Source of the DNA: Sapria himalayana
Lineage: Eukaryota; Streptophyta; Magnoliopsida; Malpighiales; Rafflesiaceae
Assembly: GCA_029783825.1 (NCBI GenBank)
Contig: JAREIK010003356.1
Span: forward strand, 322,047-386,046
Direction of reading: 5' to 3'
DNA length: 64,000 nt
Positions 24,279-37,429 of this stretch are shown piece by piece; the first letter of the stretch is position 1, and each line of letters begins with the position of its first letter. A program made the translations under genes and the position numbers. The notes beneath the pieces are model-generated. The model did no database searches. It was given only the letters and a program-made list of their open reading frames with translations, and had not been told where the DNA came from.

Positions 24279-25750
24279 GTGTCTATCAATCTATCTACCT
24301 ATATGTTTATCTATTTGTCTATCTATATATCTATCTATCTAATTTTCTATATATTTGTTTATCTAACTATCTATCTATATATCTATCTAATTATCTATCT
24401 ATATATCTATCTGTTAATCAATCAATCAATTAATATATTTATCTATTTATCTATCTATCTATTTGTGTATGTATGTATATATATCTATCTATCTATCTAT
24501 CTATCTATGTGTCTATCTATATATCTTACTATATGTCTATCTATTTGTATATCAATATATCTATCTATCTATTTATCTATATATTTATTTATCTAACTAT
24601 CTATCGATATATCTATCTATCTATCTGTTTGTTTATCTATCTATCTATCTATCTGTCTATCTGTATATCTATCTATCTATATATCACTCAATCAATCAGT
24701 CTGTCTATCTATTTATCTATCTATCTTATCTTCGTATGTATGTATCTATCTCTCAATCAGTTTGTCTATTTATTTATATATCTATCATTATATCTATCAA
24801 TTTGTCTATCAAATAGTTTATCAATCTCACTATCAATTTGTCGATCATTCTGTCAATAAATTTGTATATCAATCTATATATAAATTTATCAATCAATCAA
24901 TCTATCTATCTATCTATATGTCTATCTATCTTTCTATAAATATGTATATTAATCTTTTTTTATATCTATCTATTTATCTATCTATCTATATTTATATCTA
25001 TTTGTCTATCTATTTGTCTAATAATCTATCTATATATATGACTATTTATCTCTCTATATAAATACATTTCTTATTGTCTATCTATCTTTTATATCTATCT
25101 ATTTATCTATCAATCTATCTATCGATCTATCTTTCTATCAATTAATCTTTCTATATGTCTATCTATAATATATCTATCTATTTATCTATCTATCTTTATA
25201 TACATCTATTTATCTGTCTAGCTATCTATCTATCTATATTTATATATATCTATCTATCTATCAAGCTCTCTACCTACCTACCTACCTATCAATCTATCTA
25301 TCTATTTGTCTTTCTAATTATTAATTTATCTATCTCTCTATCTGTCTATCTATCTACCTCTCTATCAATCTATCAGTCTATCAGTTTATTAGTCTATTAG
25401 TCTATCTATTAATATGACTATCAATATATCTTTCTGTCTATTTGTATATCTATGTATCTATCTATATGTTTATCTATCTGTTTATCCTTCTATCTATCTA
25501 TTTTATGTCTAAATGTTTATATGACAATCTATATATCTATGTAACTATCTAACTATTATATCTATCAATTAATCTATATATCTTCTTTCTATTTTTCTAT
25601 CTCTCTAACTATCTAACTGTCTTTCTATTTATCAACCTATTTGTCAATCTTTATATATATATATATTTTTATATCTATCATCTATCTATCAATTATTATA
25701 TCTGTTTACCTTTATATTTTTCAGTTTATCTAAATGTCTATCTAACAAAT
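18921..25750 (+). repeat. (TCTA)n array 2, the largest
   Basis: About 6.8 kb of TCTA-class repeats on the same strand as the other arrays. It is rich in ATCAATCAATC variants between 19500-20600 and 23700-24900, with (TA)n tracts at about 22417-22446 and 23420-23455. The many Leu-Ser-Ile-Tyr frames, up to 224 codons, are artefacts of the repeat. Confidence 0.95.
24186..24620 (+). repeat. Higher-order repeat within array 2
   Basis: The order ATCAATCAATCAAT, then TTTGT(A/G)TAT, then a pure TCTA run, then ATGTGTCTATC, then TTATCTAACTATCTATC occurs twice. The GTGTCTATC landmark lies at 24279 and 24509, a spacing of 230, close to the 231 seen in array 1. Confidence 0.65.
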
Positions 25751-26665
25751 AGGAAATCAAGTTATTCTCAACAATTGGTATTGGAGGTTTAGGTTGTGCA
25801 TTATGATGCACCATTGGGCGAAGTTACTATTGATGATAATAATGAATTTAATAAATAGTAAAATTTTTGCAGACAATATCAGCATGTCAAAAGAGATGTT
25901 CTCAATTCTCATACACAGTGTTCTGCAAGAATTTCTAGAAGAATTCATATTTTGTAGATAGTAATGACTACATATGAAGGAAAAGTTAAAATAAAAAAAA
26001 ATGTATGGAACAAAATTTGGATTTTAGAAAATATAGATGGAAGATTATATATACTAGAAAAATCTATATCAACCCCATCTGAGGAAGATGATAGAGTCTA
26101 TGAAGAAAGAAGATCACATACTAGCACTTGAATTCATCTGAAATATGATATCTTACCAACTTACTTTCAATATAAAAAATGAGAAGAGCATAGTAAGACT
26201 TACGATGGCTCTTGCTAGTATATATAAAAACAAATTGATGCTACAAAAGTGTACACGATAAGGTTTTTTTTCAATCTGAAGTTGACATAAAGCACATCAA
26301 TGACCCAACAACTCAATTAAGTCAACACAATCACAACCCAATTAAGTTTGTTTGATATTGAAGTCAATGATGAAGTATGTGTATTGATACTTTTGTGTTC
26401 TCTATCAAAAATTAATGTATTACAATTATAGTTGTGCATAGTTCATCAAGAACTAATAAATTGATATTTGATGATGTTCATGATCTATTTCTAAGCAAGG
26501 AGATTCAACAGAGATTGACAAGTGAAATAGTAACCACTTTAGAATTATATACTAAGTTAATTGTAAGAAATTCAACTAAGAGAAAACGTCAAAGAAAATA
26601 AAAAAACAAGAGGTCTAGATCTAAGAATCATTGTAATTATAATAGCTCAAAAACCATTTAGTATT
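25751..26665 (+). pseudogene. Ty1/copia gag remnant
   Basis: From about 26335 the frames read FNQLSLFDIEVNDEVCVLIL then LCSLSKIN, and after a gap FDDVHDLFLSKEIQQR followed by a basic tail with KRKRQRK and KNKRSRSKN. This is the layout of the copia Gag (UBN2-type) C-terminal half: the LLCSLP helix, the FDDV...LLSEE segment, then a basic region before the zinc knuckle. The knuckle is only hinted at (a C near HCNYN). Stops and frameshifts are many. DNA from 25751 to 26330 may be the upstream part of the same remnant; nothing in it was recognisable. Confidence 0.6.
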
Positions 26666-27619
26666 GAAATTAAACAGAGATAAGACACTACCAAAATCAA
26701 TGTAAGTGTTAGTTATTTTATAGCACGGTAAAATATATTACAAGTATATGAGTTTAACAAGTAATAAAGTTAACTCTGTGAATCTGGATTATCATTTCAT
26801 AGATATTGATTATTTGGATTAATTATCAAAGTTTCTTCATTATCTAAGCTTACAATAAGTAAATAGTTTATAGTGTTTACTCAAGTAAACAATTCTATGA
26901 TTAGCTTACAATAAGTAAACAATATCAAGTCAATGGGTATAGAATTTATGAGTTAATGGCTATAGCAGTGATAAAATATGTGAGATATACTCATCCATAT
27001 AGGCGGAACTTCTCAAACCCATCAAAAAGTCATCGGCATCAATTCATGTAGGAAATAATGTATGTCAGATGAGCTGGATATCTTATATATCTTAATCCAG
27101 TATGAATCATATTAATAGTCAATGCTAGGGTATTTATAAGGGAGCCTATGCGGCATTTAATTAAACATAGTAATTAAAATATAATCACATATATAAATGT
27201 ATTTAAATGTCTTGTAAATTAGTATCAGTATACATAAAGCCTAATACATTTTTTTTGAACTAATTGAAAACTAGTCAATAAATATTTACAGATATTAATT
27301 TGACATTAACTGATATTAATGTGACTATACTTAAAATTTATAGATATTAAATACACTCAAATGAGTGTGTGTTTTTCCTTATACATAAAGCCATGTATAA
27401 AATATAGTTTACATATATTAATATAATTATACTTATCAGGTAGGCAAGGTATTATGGAATAATATATATTTTCATAATGCAAATTTATTAGACGTGTATT
27501 TTATAATGATGACTTACAAATTTCAAGTATACATTATTAAAATCCTATCACAAAGTCAATATATCTTTATTTGTGTAAAATATGTATATAATGTTATATG
27601 TATAATACTAATAATATCT
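26666..27619. other. AT-rich DNA, nothing recognised
   Basis: Contains two similar pieces with CTTACAATAAGTAAA (about 26847 and 26903). The rest is unassigned; it may belong to the copia remnant or its LTR. Confidence 0.4.
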
Positions 27620-27639
27620 GAAATACACGACATGTATAT

Positions 27640-27760
27640 TGAATGTATCATATATAAAATGATGATATATATATATTAAATATATGGTGTTATATTTATA
27701 TATAGTTATGTTTATGTAAACTATTTTTATAGTTATACATATAATAAAATACACTTATAT
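27640..27760 (+). repeat. Single partial block C monomer
   Basis: TATTTATATATAGTTATGTT then CTATTTTTATAGTTATACAT and AATACACTTATAT, as in each monomer at 57520-60965, including the (TA)n position. Here there is one monomer only. Confidence 0.75.
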
Positions 27761-29446
27761 ATTTATGTGTTATATACACACTGCCCAACACAAAACACCC
27801 ATTTTGTGTTATATACGATTTAGTTTATATAAGCAATCCAAGTATAGTTAAATTAATAGAATATGTATTTAAATAAAAAGTATAATTAAATTAACAGAAT
27901 ATGTATTAAAAAAAAGTATTATTAAATTAAGTTTATATTAGCATATCTACTGCCCAACACAACACAAATGCATTAGGTATGTATCATAATAAATATAATT
28001 AAATTAATGTATATGATTAAAGAAGAAGAATTTCGAAAAAAAAATTAATATAATCAATGTGCATTAAGATAATTGATGAAGAATTAGGGTAGAAAAAGTA
28101 CCTCAAATCAATAACAAATTATCACTTAATTCGAATATGTTTATGTTGCATCGGTGTCAAAAGAAGGATGGAGGACTGCAGAGGAGTTGCGTCGCTTATT
28201 CTTTGAAAATGTCGAGAGAAAGATGGGGGACTTAGTCTCGACAAAATAAACATTAAATATATATTTCCAAAATATATTTATTTTTAATTATAAAAACATT
28301 AAATAAATAATATAATATAATATAAATAATAAATAAATAAATAAATAAATAAATATATATATATATATAATACAAAAAGACTCATTTATTTTATTTACTA
28401 TCAAAATTTTTTTAAATAAATTAATGTGCATGTAGCAATGTATAAATTCAAAATATAGACCTTACAATTTTTTATTATAATATTAATTAAATACTAAATA
28501 TATAAACAATTTAATAAAATATTTGTTTAGCCTGATAAAAAAAATATCAAATACCTACAAAATTAACACATATCATATAATATAAGGCAAATATACAAAG
28601 ATGATTTGTCCTCTAGTCACTCTCATAAGTGTTATAAAATACTCTTTATGTTAAAAAATATATAAAAATTTATATTTTATGGTTATAAATTTTTAAGAAT
28701 TCATCATATTAATTTTTATGAAGATAATATGTAATAATATTAAAGGCATAAAATTTCATATTATTTGATATCATTTATAATTTTTAAAATTCAAAAAATT
28801 ACTTAAAGTGATAAGATAATTAAAAATAGTAATAATAATTATTTTAATAGAGACTGAATGTTAAAAGCTAATAGAAAAAATATTACTTAATTATTTAATT
28901 CTTATAAACTTTAGTTGGGGCAAACATATATGTATTTATTTTTAAATATTAATTTATTTTCTTTTAACTTTAATCAAAAAATTTATATTTTTATTATATT
29001 TCAAAAATTTCAAATTTTATATAAATTATATTTTTAAAATGTTACCTATAATCATAACATTTTTTTATACTAATAATCATAATAATATTTACTAGTTTAT
29101 TCGTCAATTCAGATATTTTTGAAAATATTTTATATTTTATCATACAATGAATTAATTTACATTTATATTAGTAGAAATTTTAATGTATGTTAATTTAATT
29201 TTTAAAATATTGAAATAAATTATTATACTTATTGAATTAATTATTTAATATTACTTTTATACAAATTTTTATGTTTCTTAATTAAAAACATTAGAAAAAA
29301 TTTATGTATACTTTTTAAAAAAATTAATACATCATAAAAATAGATATGTTAGTCAGTATTAATATAATTTTTTTGTATTTTTAAATTTTTTAAATTTTTT
29401 AAATTTTTTAAATTATTTATTTATAATAGCTTTTTTTTATGATTAT

Positions 29447-29495
29447 ATGAGGAGAATGTAACTCTCAAGGATCTCTCATATATAGACCATTAACA
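29447..29495 (+). other. Conserved right-arm motif of CACTA-A
   Basis: ATATGAGGAGAATGTAACTC, then AAGGATCTCTCAT and AGACCAT. Also at 8055-8103 and inverted at 13252-13305. It is far better conserved than the AT-rich DNA around it. Function unknown. Confidence 0.6.
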
Positions 29496-29559
29496 TAATT
29501 TAATAAACAAAATTAAATAAAATAGTAAGACTAATAATAAATTACAAAAAATTAAATAA

Positions 29560-30655
29560 TTAAATATTGGCTAGGAAAATTTCGTCGCTATGTTTGGTTT
29601 TAATTAGCTAGGGAAGTTCATTCACTAAATCCATCGGTTTATTCCAGATTTAATTAGCTAGAAATGTTCCCTTGCTAAATCCGTAGATATATTTTGGATT
29701 TTATTAGTTAGTGAAGTTACATCACTAAAATTAGTCACTATATTCAGGAAGTAATTGGCTAGGGAAGTTCCATCGCTATATTAAGTATGTAATTAGAAAG
29801 GAAAAATTTTTCACTAAATCTGTAGCTATATTTTCGGGATGTAATTAGCTAGGGAAATTACATCGCTACAAGGCATCACTATGCTCAGTGTGTAATTAGC
29901 TAGGGAACTTCATAGATGAAATCTGTCGCTATGTTACGGATGTAATTAGCTAGGAAAATTCTATCGCTAAATCCATTGCTAAATTCCGGATTTTAATAGC
30001 TAGGGAAATTCCGTCGTTAAATCCATCACTAATTTCCATATTTTATTAGATAGGGAAATTCCGTCAATAAATCCATCGCTAATTTCTAGATTTTATTAGC
30101 TAGGGAAATTTCATCGCTAAATTCGTCGCTAATTTCTAGATTTTATTAGATATGAAAATTCTGTTGTTAAATCCGTCGCTAAATTAAGGATATTATTAGG
30201 TAGGGAAATTTCATCGCTAAATTCCAGATTTTATTAGCTAGGAAAATGTCGTTGCTAAAATCCAGATTTTATTAGGAAGGGAAATTCTGCCTCTAAATCC
30301 ATCGCTAAATTCTAGATTTAATTAGCTAGGGAAATTCTATCACTAAATCCGTCGCTAAATTCCAGATTTTATTAGCTAGTGGAATTCCATCACTAATTCC
30401 ATCGCTATATGTCTCGCTTTTCTTGAGCAGAATTTACGAAAATATTCCATAACTAATCCATTACTAAATTCCACACTTTTTTTGATGCAGAATTTATGAA
30501 ATTATTCCTCACTAATCCATCTCTAATCTATTGCTAATTCATTGCAAATTTTTATTTTAATGAAAAACAAAAATTTCTTGCTTTTGCCTAGCTAATCCCT
30601 CGCAATTTAGTTATGGATTGATCCCTAGCTAAAATTTCCTAGCTAAATCAATATT
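29560..30655 (+). repeat. CACTA-A right subterminal repeats, longest copy
   Basis: About 25-30 tandem units of 35-50 bp built on TTTTATTAGCTAGGGAAATT followed by CCGTCGCTAAATCC. This is the most regular subterminal zone in the window. In En/Spm elements such repeats bind the TNPA-like protein; that role is inferred. Confidence 0.8.
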
Positions 30656-30667
30656 TTTTTTGTGGTG

Positions 30668-31966
30668 TATCTTTATATCAGTTTATCTATCTTTTTATCT
30701 ATCTAATTATCTATCTATTTGTGTATCTTTCGATCAATCAATCTATCTATCTATATGTCTATCTTTCTATTTATCTATTTCTTTATCTATCGATCTATCT
30801 ATTTATCCATCTAATTATCTATCTATATATCGGTCCATCTATCTATCTATCGGTCCATCTATCTATTTGTATATCAATCTATCTGTCTATCTATATATCT
30901 ATCTATTTGTAAACCTATATATCATTATCTGTTTATATATCTACCTGTGTAATAGTATATATTTTTGTCTATTCATCTCTATATATGTCAATATTTCTAT
31001 TTGTCTATCTATCTATCTATTTATATGTCTATCTATCTATCTATCTATCTATTTTTCTAACTATATATCAATCTATCTGTCTATCTATTTATCTATCAAT
31101 AAAACTATACATATTTCTATCTATCTATTTGTCTAATTGTTTATCACTATATCTGCCTATCTTTTTATCAATATATATATATATATATATTTATTTATTT
31201 ATTTATCTATCAAGCTATCTATCAATATATTTGTCTATTTGTCAATATATCTATCTATCAATCAAATTATCTATCTATATATCTATCTATCTTTTTTATC
31301 TATCTATCTGTCTATCTATGTATGTAGAAATCAATCTATCAATCTATCTATATGTCTCTGTATCTATCTATCTATCAATCTTTCTCTCTCTCTTTCTGTA
31401 TATCTATCTATTTGTCAATATTTCTATTTGTCTATGTATATATCTATCTATCTATCTATATATTTATCTAACTTTCTGTCTATCTGTCTGTCTATCTGCT
31501 TATCTATCTAAATATCAAACTATGTTTCTATCAATCAATCAATCTATCTATCTATATGTTAATATGTGTTTTTGTCTATTTGCCAATCGATTTATTTATC
31601 TATCTAATTATATATCTAACTATATATCTATCTATCTGTCCATCTGTCTATCTATCTATAGACCTATCGACCTATTTTCTAGCAATCTATCTATCTATTT
31701 GCCTATCTCTATATCTATCTATTTGCCTATCTATCTATCTATCTATTTGCCTATCTATCTATCGATTTGTCTATCTTTCTTTCTATATATTTTCCTATTT
31801 GTCTATCTATCTAATTATTTATCTATCTATCCATCAGTCTATCTACCTATATATCTAATTATCTAACTATGATTCTATCTATCAGCCTATCTATCTATCT
31901 TTCTATATGTTTATATGTGTATCTATCTATTTTGCAATCTATTTATTTTCCAATCTAATGTTCTAT

Positions 31967-32030
<64 letters not shown>

Positions 32031-34317
32031 ATCTGTCTATCCTTCTATCTACCTATCTACCTATTTGTCTGTCTATCTATCTATTTGCCTATATATCTAT
32101 CTATTTGTCTATCTTTCTTTTTATATATTTGCCTATTTGTATTTCTATCTATCCATCTAAATATTTATCTTTCTGTCTATTAATATGTATATTTATATAT
32201 TTTTCTATCTATCTTACGATCTATCTATAGGTGAATTTGTCTTTCGATATATCTATCTATCTGTCATTCTGTGTATATGTCTATATTTCTATCAATATAT
32301 CAACTTTCACTCTATTGGTCTATCTATCTATCTATGTATGTATATACAATCTACTTATCTCTCTTTCTCCCTATCTATTTATCTATCTGTCTATCTATTA
32401 ATCAATTTATCAGACTATTAATCTATCTATCTATGTTTCTATTAATTATGTGTCTTTCTATCTATCTTTATATCTATTTATTTGTTTATATGTTTATCTA
32501 TCTATTTATCTATCTGTCATTCTATTTATATGTATATATTTCTATATGTTTATATGTTTATCAATCTATATATATATATATGTTTATATGTCAATATGTC
32601 TATCTATCTATCTATATATCTATCTGTCTATTTATCAATCTATATTTCTATGTGTTCATATCTCTCTCTATCTATCTATTTATATGTCTATCTATTTAAC
32701 TATTTATATGTCTATCTATCTATATGTGTAAATTTTTATATATTTATCCATCTATCTACCTATCTGTATGTATATGTATTTATCTATTAATCTATCAATC
32801 TATCTAACTATCTAACCATCTATCTATCTAACTAATTATCTATCTAATTCGATATCTATCTAACTATCTTTCTTTCAATAAATCTTTCTATCTATTAGTC
32901 TATTAGCTTACCTATCTATATATATATCTATCAATCTATCTGACTATCTATTTTTCTATGTATCTATTTATTTGTCTATCTACATATCTATCTCTTTGTT
33001 TATATGTCTATTTGACTATCTGTCTATCTATCTGATCTTTCTATCTATTCGTTTCTCTATCTACCTATCAGCCTATATGTATATTTTTCCACTTGTCTAT
33101 CTATCTATATGTCTATGTTTTTATCTATTTATTTCTCTATCTATCTAGCTGTATAAATATGTGTTTATCTATCTATTTATTTATCAATCAATCTATCTAT
33201 CTTTCTAAATATCCTTCTATCTATTAGTCTATTATTCTATCAATCTATAAGTTTATCTATCTATGTATCTATTTGTCAAAATGTCTATCTATCTATCTAT
33301 TTGCCTATCTATATATCTATATATCTTTCTATATATCTATCTGCCAATCTATCTATTTGGCTATTTGTCTATCTAACTATCTATCTATCTATCTATTTTC
33401 TTATCTACCTATCTACTAATCTTACTATTTGTATATCTATATATTTTTATATATACCTATCTGCCTCTCTATTGATTTGTCTATTTGCCTCTCTCTATCT
33501 CTCTATTGTCTATCTGTCTATCTATCTATCTATCTTTCTGTCTATCAATCTTTCTATATATCTATTTATCTCTCTTTTTGTATATCTATCTATCTTTATA
33601 TCTATCTATCTATTTATCTATCTGGTTATCTATATATCTTTCTATCTATCATTTTATATATCTTTATACATATTGTCTATATGTCAATCAATCAATCAAT
33701 CAATCTGTCTACCTATCTATCTATCTATTTGTCGATATGTCTATCACTTCATCAGTCTATATATGAATCTGTTATTTATCTATCTATCTTTCTTTCTTTC
33801 TATATGTCTATCTATTAGTTTGTTTATCTATCAATAGTTCTATTTGTCTATTTATTTATCTAACTATCTATATATCTATCTATCTGTCTATCTGTATATA
33901 TCTTTATATATTCTTTCGACTATCTATCTATCTGTTTATCTATCTATCCATCTATATTTCTATGTGTCTATTTATCTATCTTTCTATCTATCTATTTGTC
34001 TATCTATCTATTTGTTTATCTGTCAATTTTTCTATCTTTCTATCTATATTTCTATCTGAATATTGATCTTTCTACTTGTCTATCTATCTTTTTATATATC
34101 TAAATATTGACCTGTCTGCCAGTCTATTTATTTATCTATTTATCTATTTATCTATCTATTTATTTATTTGTCTATCTATCTATCTACTTATCTACCTATC
34201 TATCTATCTACTTATCTATCTACATATTTGTATGTCTATATATCTATCTATATATCCATCCATTTATCTATCAATATATCTATCTATCTAACTATCTTTC
34301 TTTCTATATATCTATCT
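30668..34317 (+). repeat. (TCTA)n array 3
   Basis: Starts directly after the CACTA-A terminus and ends at the presumed LTR boundary TGTTATGG. Contains a (TA)n tract at about 31972-32027. Plus-strand Leu-Ser-Ile-Tyr frames, up to 293 codons, are repeat artefacts. Confidence 0.95.
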
Positions 34318-35045
34318 TGTTATGGTTCCAGTAAATTTCATATTTGAATCTTGTTTCGGACTAGGAACCAACCAATAATCCAAGTGAATATAATTAAACA
34401 AAGTACAAGGATGTTACTTATTGTAGTGTAGAAAAAAATACTTTTGATTCTGATGGTTCAGTTGAAACCTAGCACAATCAAAAGTCCGTCCCTCTAGCAG
34501 TATCCACATAAATATTTCTTTGTTATTTCTCTTGTTTTAGCTCTCCCATTTTATAAATCTTTTGGTTTTTTTTCACACAGGATGTGCAATTTACTAAAAG
34601 GATGTGTCAATAATGACACACATTTCCAAAATGTAACATCCGCACATCAATCTATATGTGTCTTGATCTTTAAGTAAATTGACTTAAACAATTAAGCTAT
34701 AATCTCATATCGACTTATTTTAGTATGGTCATGTATTTTAGCAGTCCTACTCAATCAAGGGGCTAACTGATATCATTGTTGTACATAGAATGGACAAATT
34801 GTATCTACATAAATCATATCCCTCTAAATAATTAATTGTATACTTAGTAAACAACCCTATAACCATCCATGTTATAAGTGGCGTTTACTAAATCTAAAGT
34901 ATACAACTCCTTATGTAGAGAACTGTAGTGACTTCAGATCAATGGACAATTCATTCTAATATTCACTATGATAATGTATATGACACTTATTAACAATCCA
35001 AGAAACATTATCAAAGTGGGTCAGTTTAGTATATATTCTCCAACA
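34318..35045 (-). mobile_element. Possible solo LTR of a Ty1/copia element
   Basis: On the minus strand it starts TGTTGGAGAATATATACTAA, a typical plant copia LTR start, and ends CCATAACA, giving TG...CA ends over 728 bp. No matching 5-bp duplication is visible (TATCT left, AATAC right), no primer-binding site adjoins and no second LTR is present. It is either a solo LTR with an altered flank or one LTR of a broken element. The following 230 bp (35046-35276) are AT-rich and unassigned. Confidence 0.45.
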
Positions 35046-35284
35046 AATACTCAAATGTTAAATTAATATCTATATTAGTACCCTTCATTTTAGTCTTAAT
35101 GTATTAATATCACCCTTGAATATTAATACTTGACTTGGAATAATTTAGAGTAGTATTCCATAGAATATATCACTCAGGTATTAATATAATATTTGCACAG
35201 ATCTAAATAAATATAATAATCATAAAATGACGTCTATTTAAATATAAGAATGATACAAAAGTGCCAAAAGAATGATCACCACAA

Positions 35285-35775
35285 GAAAAAATCTCATATA
35301 GCTAGGGACAATTCCCTAGCTAAATCGGCATTTTCCATTACTAAATGGGATATAACGACAAATTAATGATGGAACCATCCTAATCTAACGTGCTCGTCGC
35401 TAAAAATTGGCGAGGGAAAGAGTAACTACCTAAAATTTTAGTGACAGACATATCCCTAGCTAAAATATTAATTTTCCTAGCTAAATTAATAAGTGAAATT
35501 CTCTAGCTAAATTAGCAAGGGAAGATTCCAAAGCTAACTGGGGCTTTTCCGTCACTAAACTTATATGATGACAGAAGCTTCCTAATCTAAAGTGCTCATC
35601 GCTAAAAATTAGCGAGGGAAATAGTCACTAGCCAATGTTTTAGTGACGGTAATATCTCTAGCTAAAATAATAATTTCTCTATCTAAATTAGTAAAGGAAA
35701 ATTCTCTAGCTAAATTAGCAAGGGAAAATTCCCTAGCTAAATTAGCAATAGAAAATTCCCTAGATATTTTCATTC
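35285..35775 (+). repeat. CACTA-A left subterminal repeats, copy 4
   Basis: AGCTAGGGACAATTCCCTAG, then GCTAAAAATTAGCGAGGGAA-type units, ending with three near-identical GCTAAATTAGCAAGGGAAAA units around 35690-35760. Confidence 0.75.
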
Positions 35776-36235
35776 CGAAACTATTTTCAGAAATTTTTTT
35801 TATTTTTCAAAATATTTAATTAAATAAGTTAATATTTTTATATTAAATTGAATAAAAAATAAAACTATAAACAATAATTTATAATTAACAAAAAATAAAA
35901 TCATTTAATTAATTATTCTGATTCAATAATTTACATAAATCAAACAAAAACATAACAAAATTGTATTTCATTTTATTCATCAATGTATCTACCAACAATG
36001 CATAAATTATAATCTATCCATGCATTGACATTGCTTTCTTTTCTCCGCTCCTTTGATCACCATCTTTCTACTAAGACAAAGTTGTCCGAGTTATGATTCG
36101 TCATCTTTAGTGAAAAATCTTTTCACTTATATAAGCTTCATATGGGGAACAATGCGGTACCATATCTATACGAAATTTAAACAAGCCAATAAAATCAAAA
36201 TATATACATAAAAAAATTTATGTTTTGATAAATAT

Positions 36236-37232
36236 ATAATACTACAGTATATATGTACATATATACAAGGATTTCACTCGTTACATAAATTACTATATAG
36301 TATATCTACATATATACTGCAGTATTATATGTACATATATACTGAGTACATATATACTCAATATATACGTACATTTTAATACTACAATATTATATGTACA
36401 TATAATACTACAGTATTATATGTACATTATCTGCAGTATATATGTGCGTATATACTCGGTATATATGTACGTATATACCTAGTATATACGTATGTATATA
36501 CTGAGTATATCTTTATATATATACAGAGTATATAGTACGTTTATACCGAGTATAATGTATGTATGTACCGAGTATATAGTACATATATACCAAGTATATA
36601 CTACATATATACCGAGTATATACTTAGGTATGTACTCAGTAAATACGTACTTATATACCTAGTATATAGTACGTATATACCAAGTATATACACACGTATA
36701 TAGTGAGTATATATGCATGTATATACAAAGTTTATATGCACATATATACTGAGTATAAATATATGTATATACTAAGTATATATTTACATTTAATACTACA
36801 ATATTATATGTACATATACTATAGTATATACATTTATATACTTATTATATACATGCTTATATACTACAGCATATATGTGTGTATATATTGAGTATATATG
36901 TACGTATATACCAAGTATATACGTATATATGTACTGATTATATATGTATGTATATATTGAGTTTATAGTACGTGTATGCTGAGTTTATACGTATGCATAT
37001 ACCAAGTATATATGCACATATATACTGAGTATATATGCACGTATATACTAAGTTTATATGCATGTATATACTGAGTATATATGTACTTGATATATACGTA
37101 TGTATATACTCAGTATATATGTACATATATACTCGATATATACGTACGTATATACTCAGTATATATGCACTATATACTACAGTATATATGTATGTATATA
37201 CTGTAGTATTATATGTACATATATATAATCAC
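36236..37232. repeat. TATATAC minisatellite, longest block
   Basis: About 1 kb of units near 22 bp of the form GTATATACC(G/A)AGTATATA, nearly palindromic. It gives Tyr/Ile/Thr-rich open frames on both strands (for example 36938-37126 minus and 37035-37415 plus) that should not be read as genes. Confidence 0.85.
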
Positions 37233-37240
37233 ATAACCTC

Positions 37241-37355
37241 AGATGACACAAACCTACAACAAATTAGTATTATCACATTTATACTTCACAAAGATGACAC
37301 AAAATTGCAACAAATTAGTATGATCCCATTTATACTTCATAAAGATGATAGAAAA
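37241..37355 (+). repeat. 51-bp tandem repeat, two and a bit copies
   Basis: AGATGACACAAA...TTTATACTTCACAA occurs at 37241, 37292 and, partially, 37343 with a period of 51. The unit is a multiple of three and open in one frame (17-residue repeat DD(T)(N/K)LQQIS), but no larger gene contains it. Confidence 0.85.
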
Positions 37356-37429
37356 CTTGTTATCAACATAAATATGAAATACAAAGATTATTTAAATTTT
37401 AGAAAATATCTTTAAAAACTATTAAAGAA

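Larger units (their letters stand above)
27620..30667 (+). mobile_element. CACTA-A right half with terminus, copy 3
   Basis: One partial block C monomer (27640-27760), the non-repetitive C tail with TTTATATAAGCAATCCAAG (near 27815) and AAATCAATAACAAATTATCA (near 28107), the AT-rich interior (28250-29500), right subterminal repeats (29560-30655) and the terminus TTTTTTTGTGGTG ending at 30667. The left part is missing; upstream DNA is unassigned. The order matches 60770-62437 closely, but there the right end is absent. Confidence 0.75.

Noticed and set aside
34400..34430. TTATTGTAGTGTAG, which resembles a CACTA right end
   Set aside because: No subterminal repeats adjoin it and it falls inside the LTR-like stretch.
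36703..37415. Tyr/Ile/Thr-rich frames on both strands of the TATATAC minisatellite
   Set aside because: The unit is nearly palindromic and lacks stops in some phases; no start context or similarity supports a gene.
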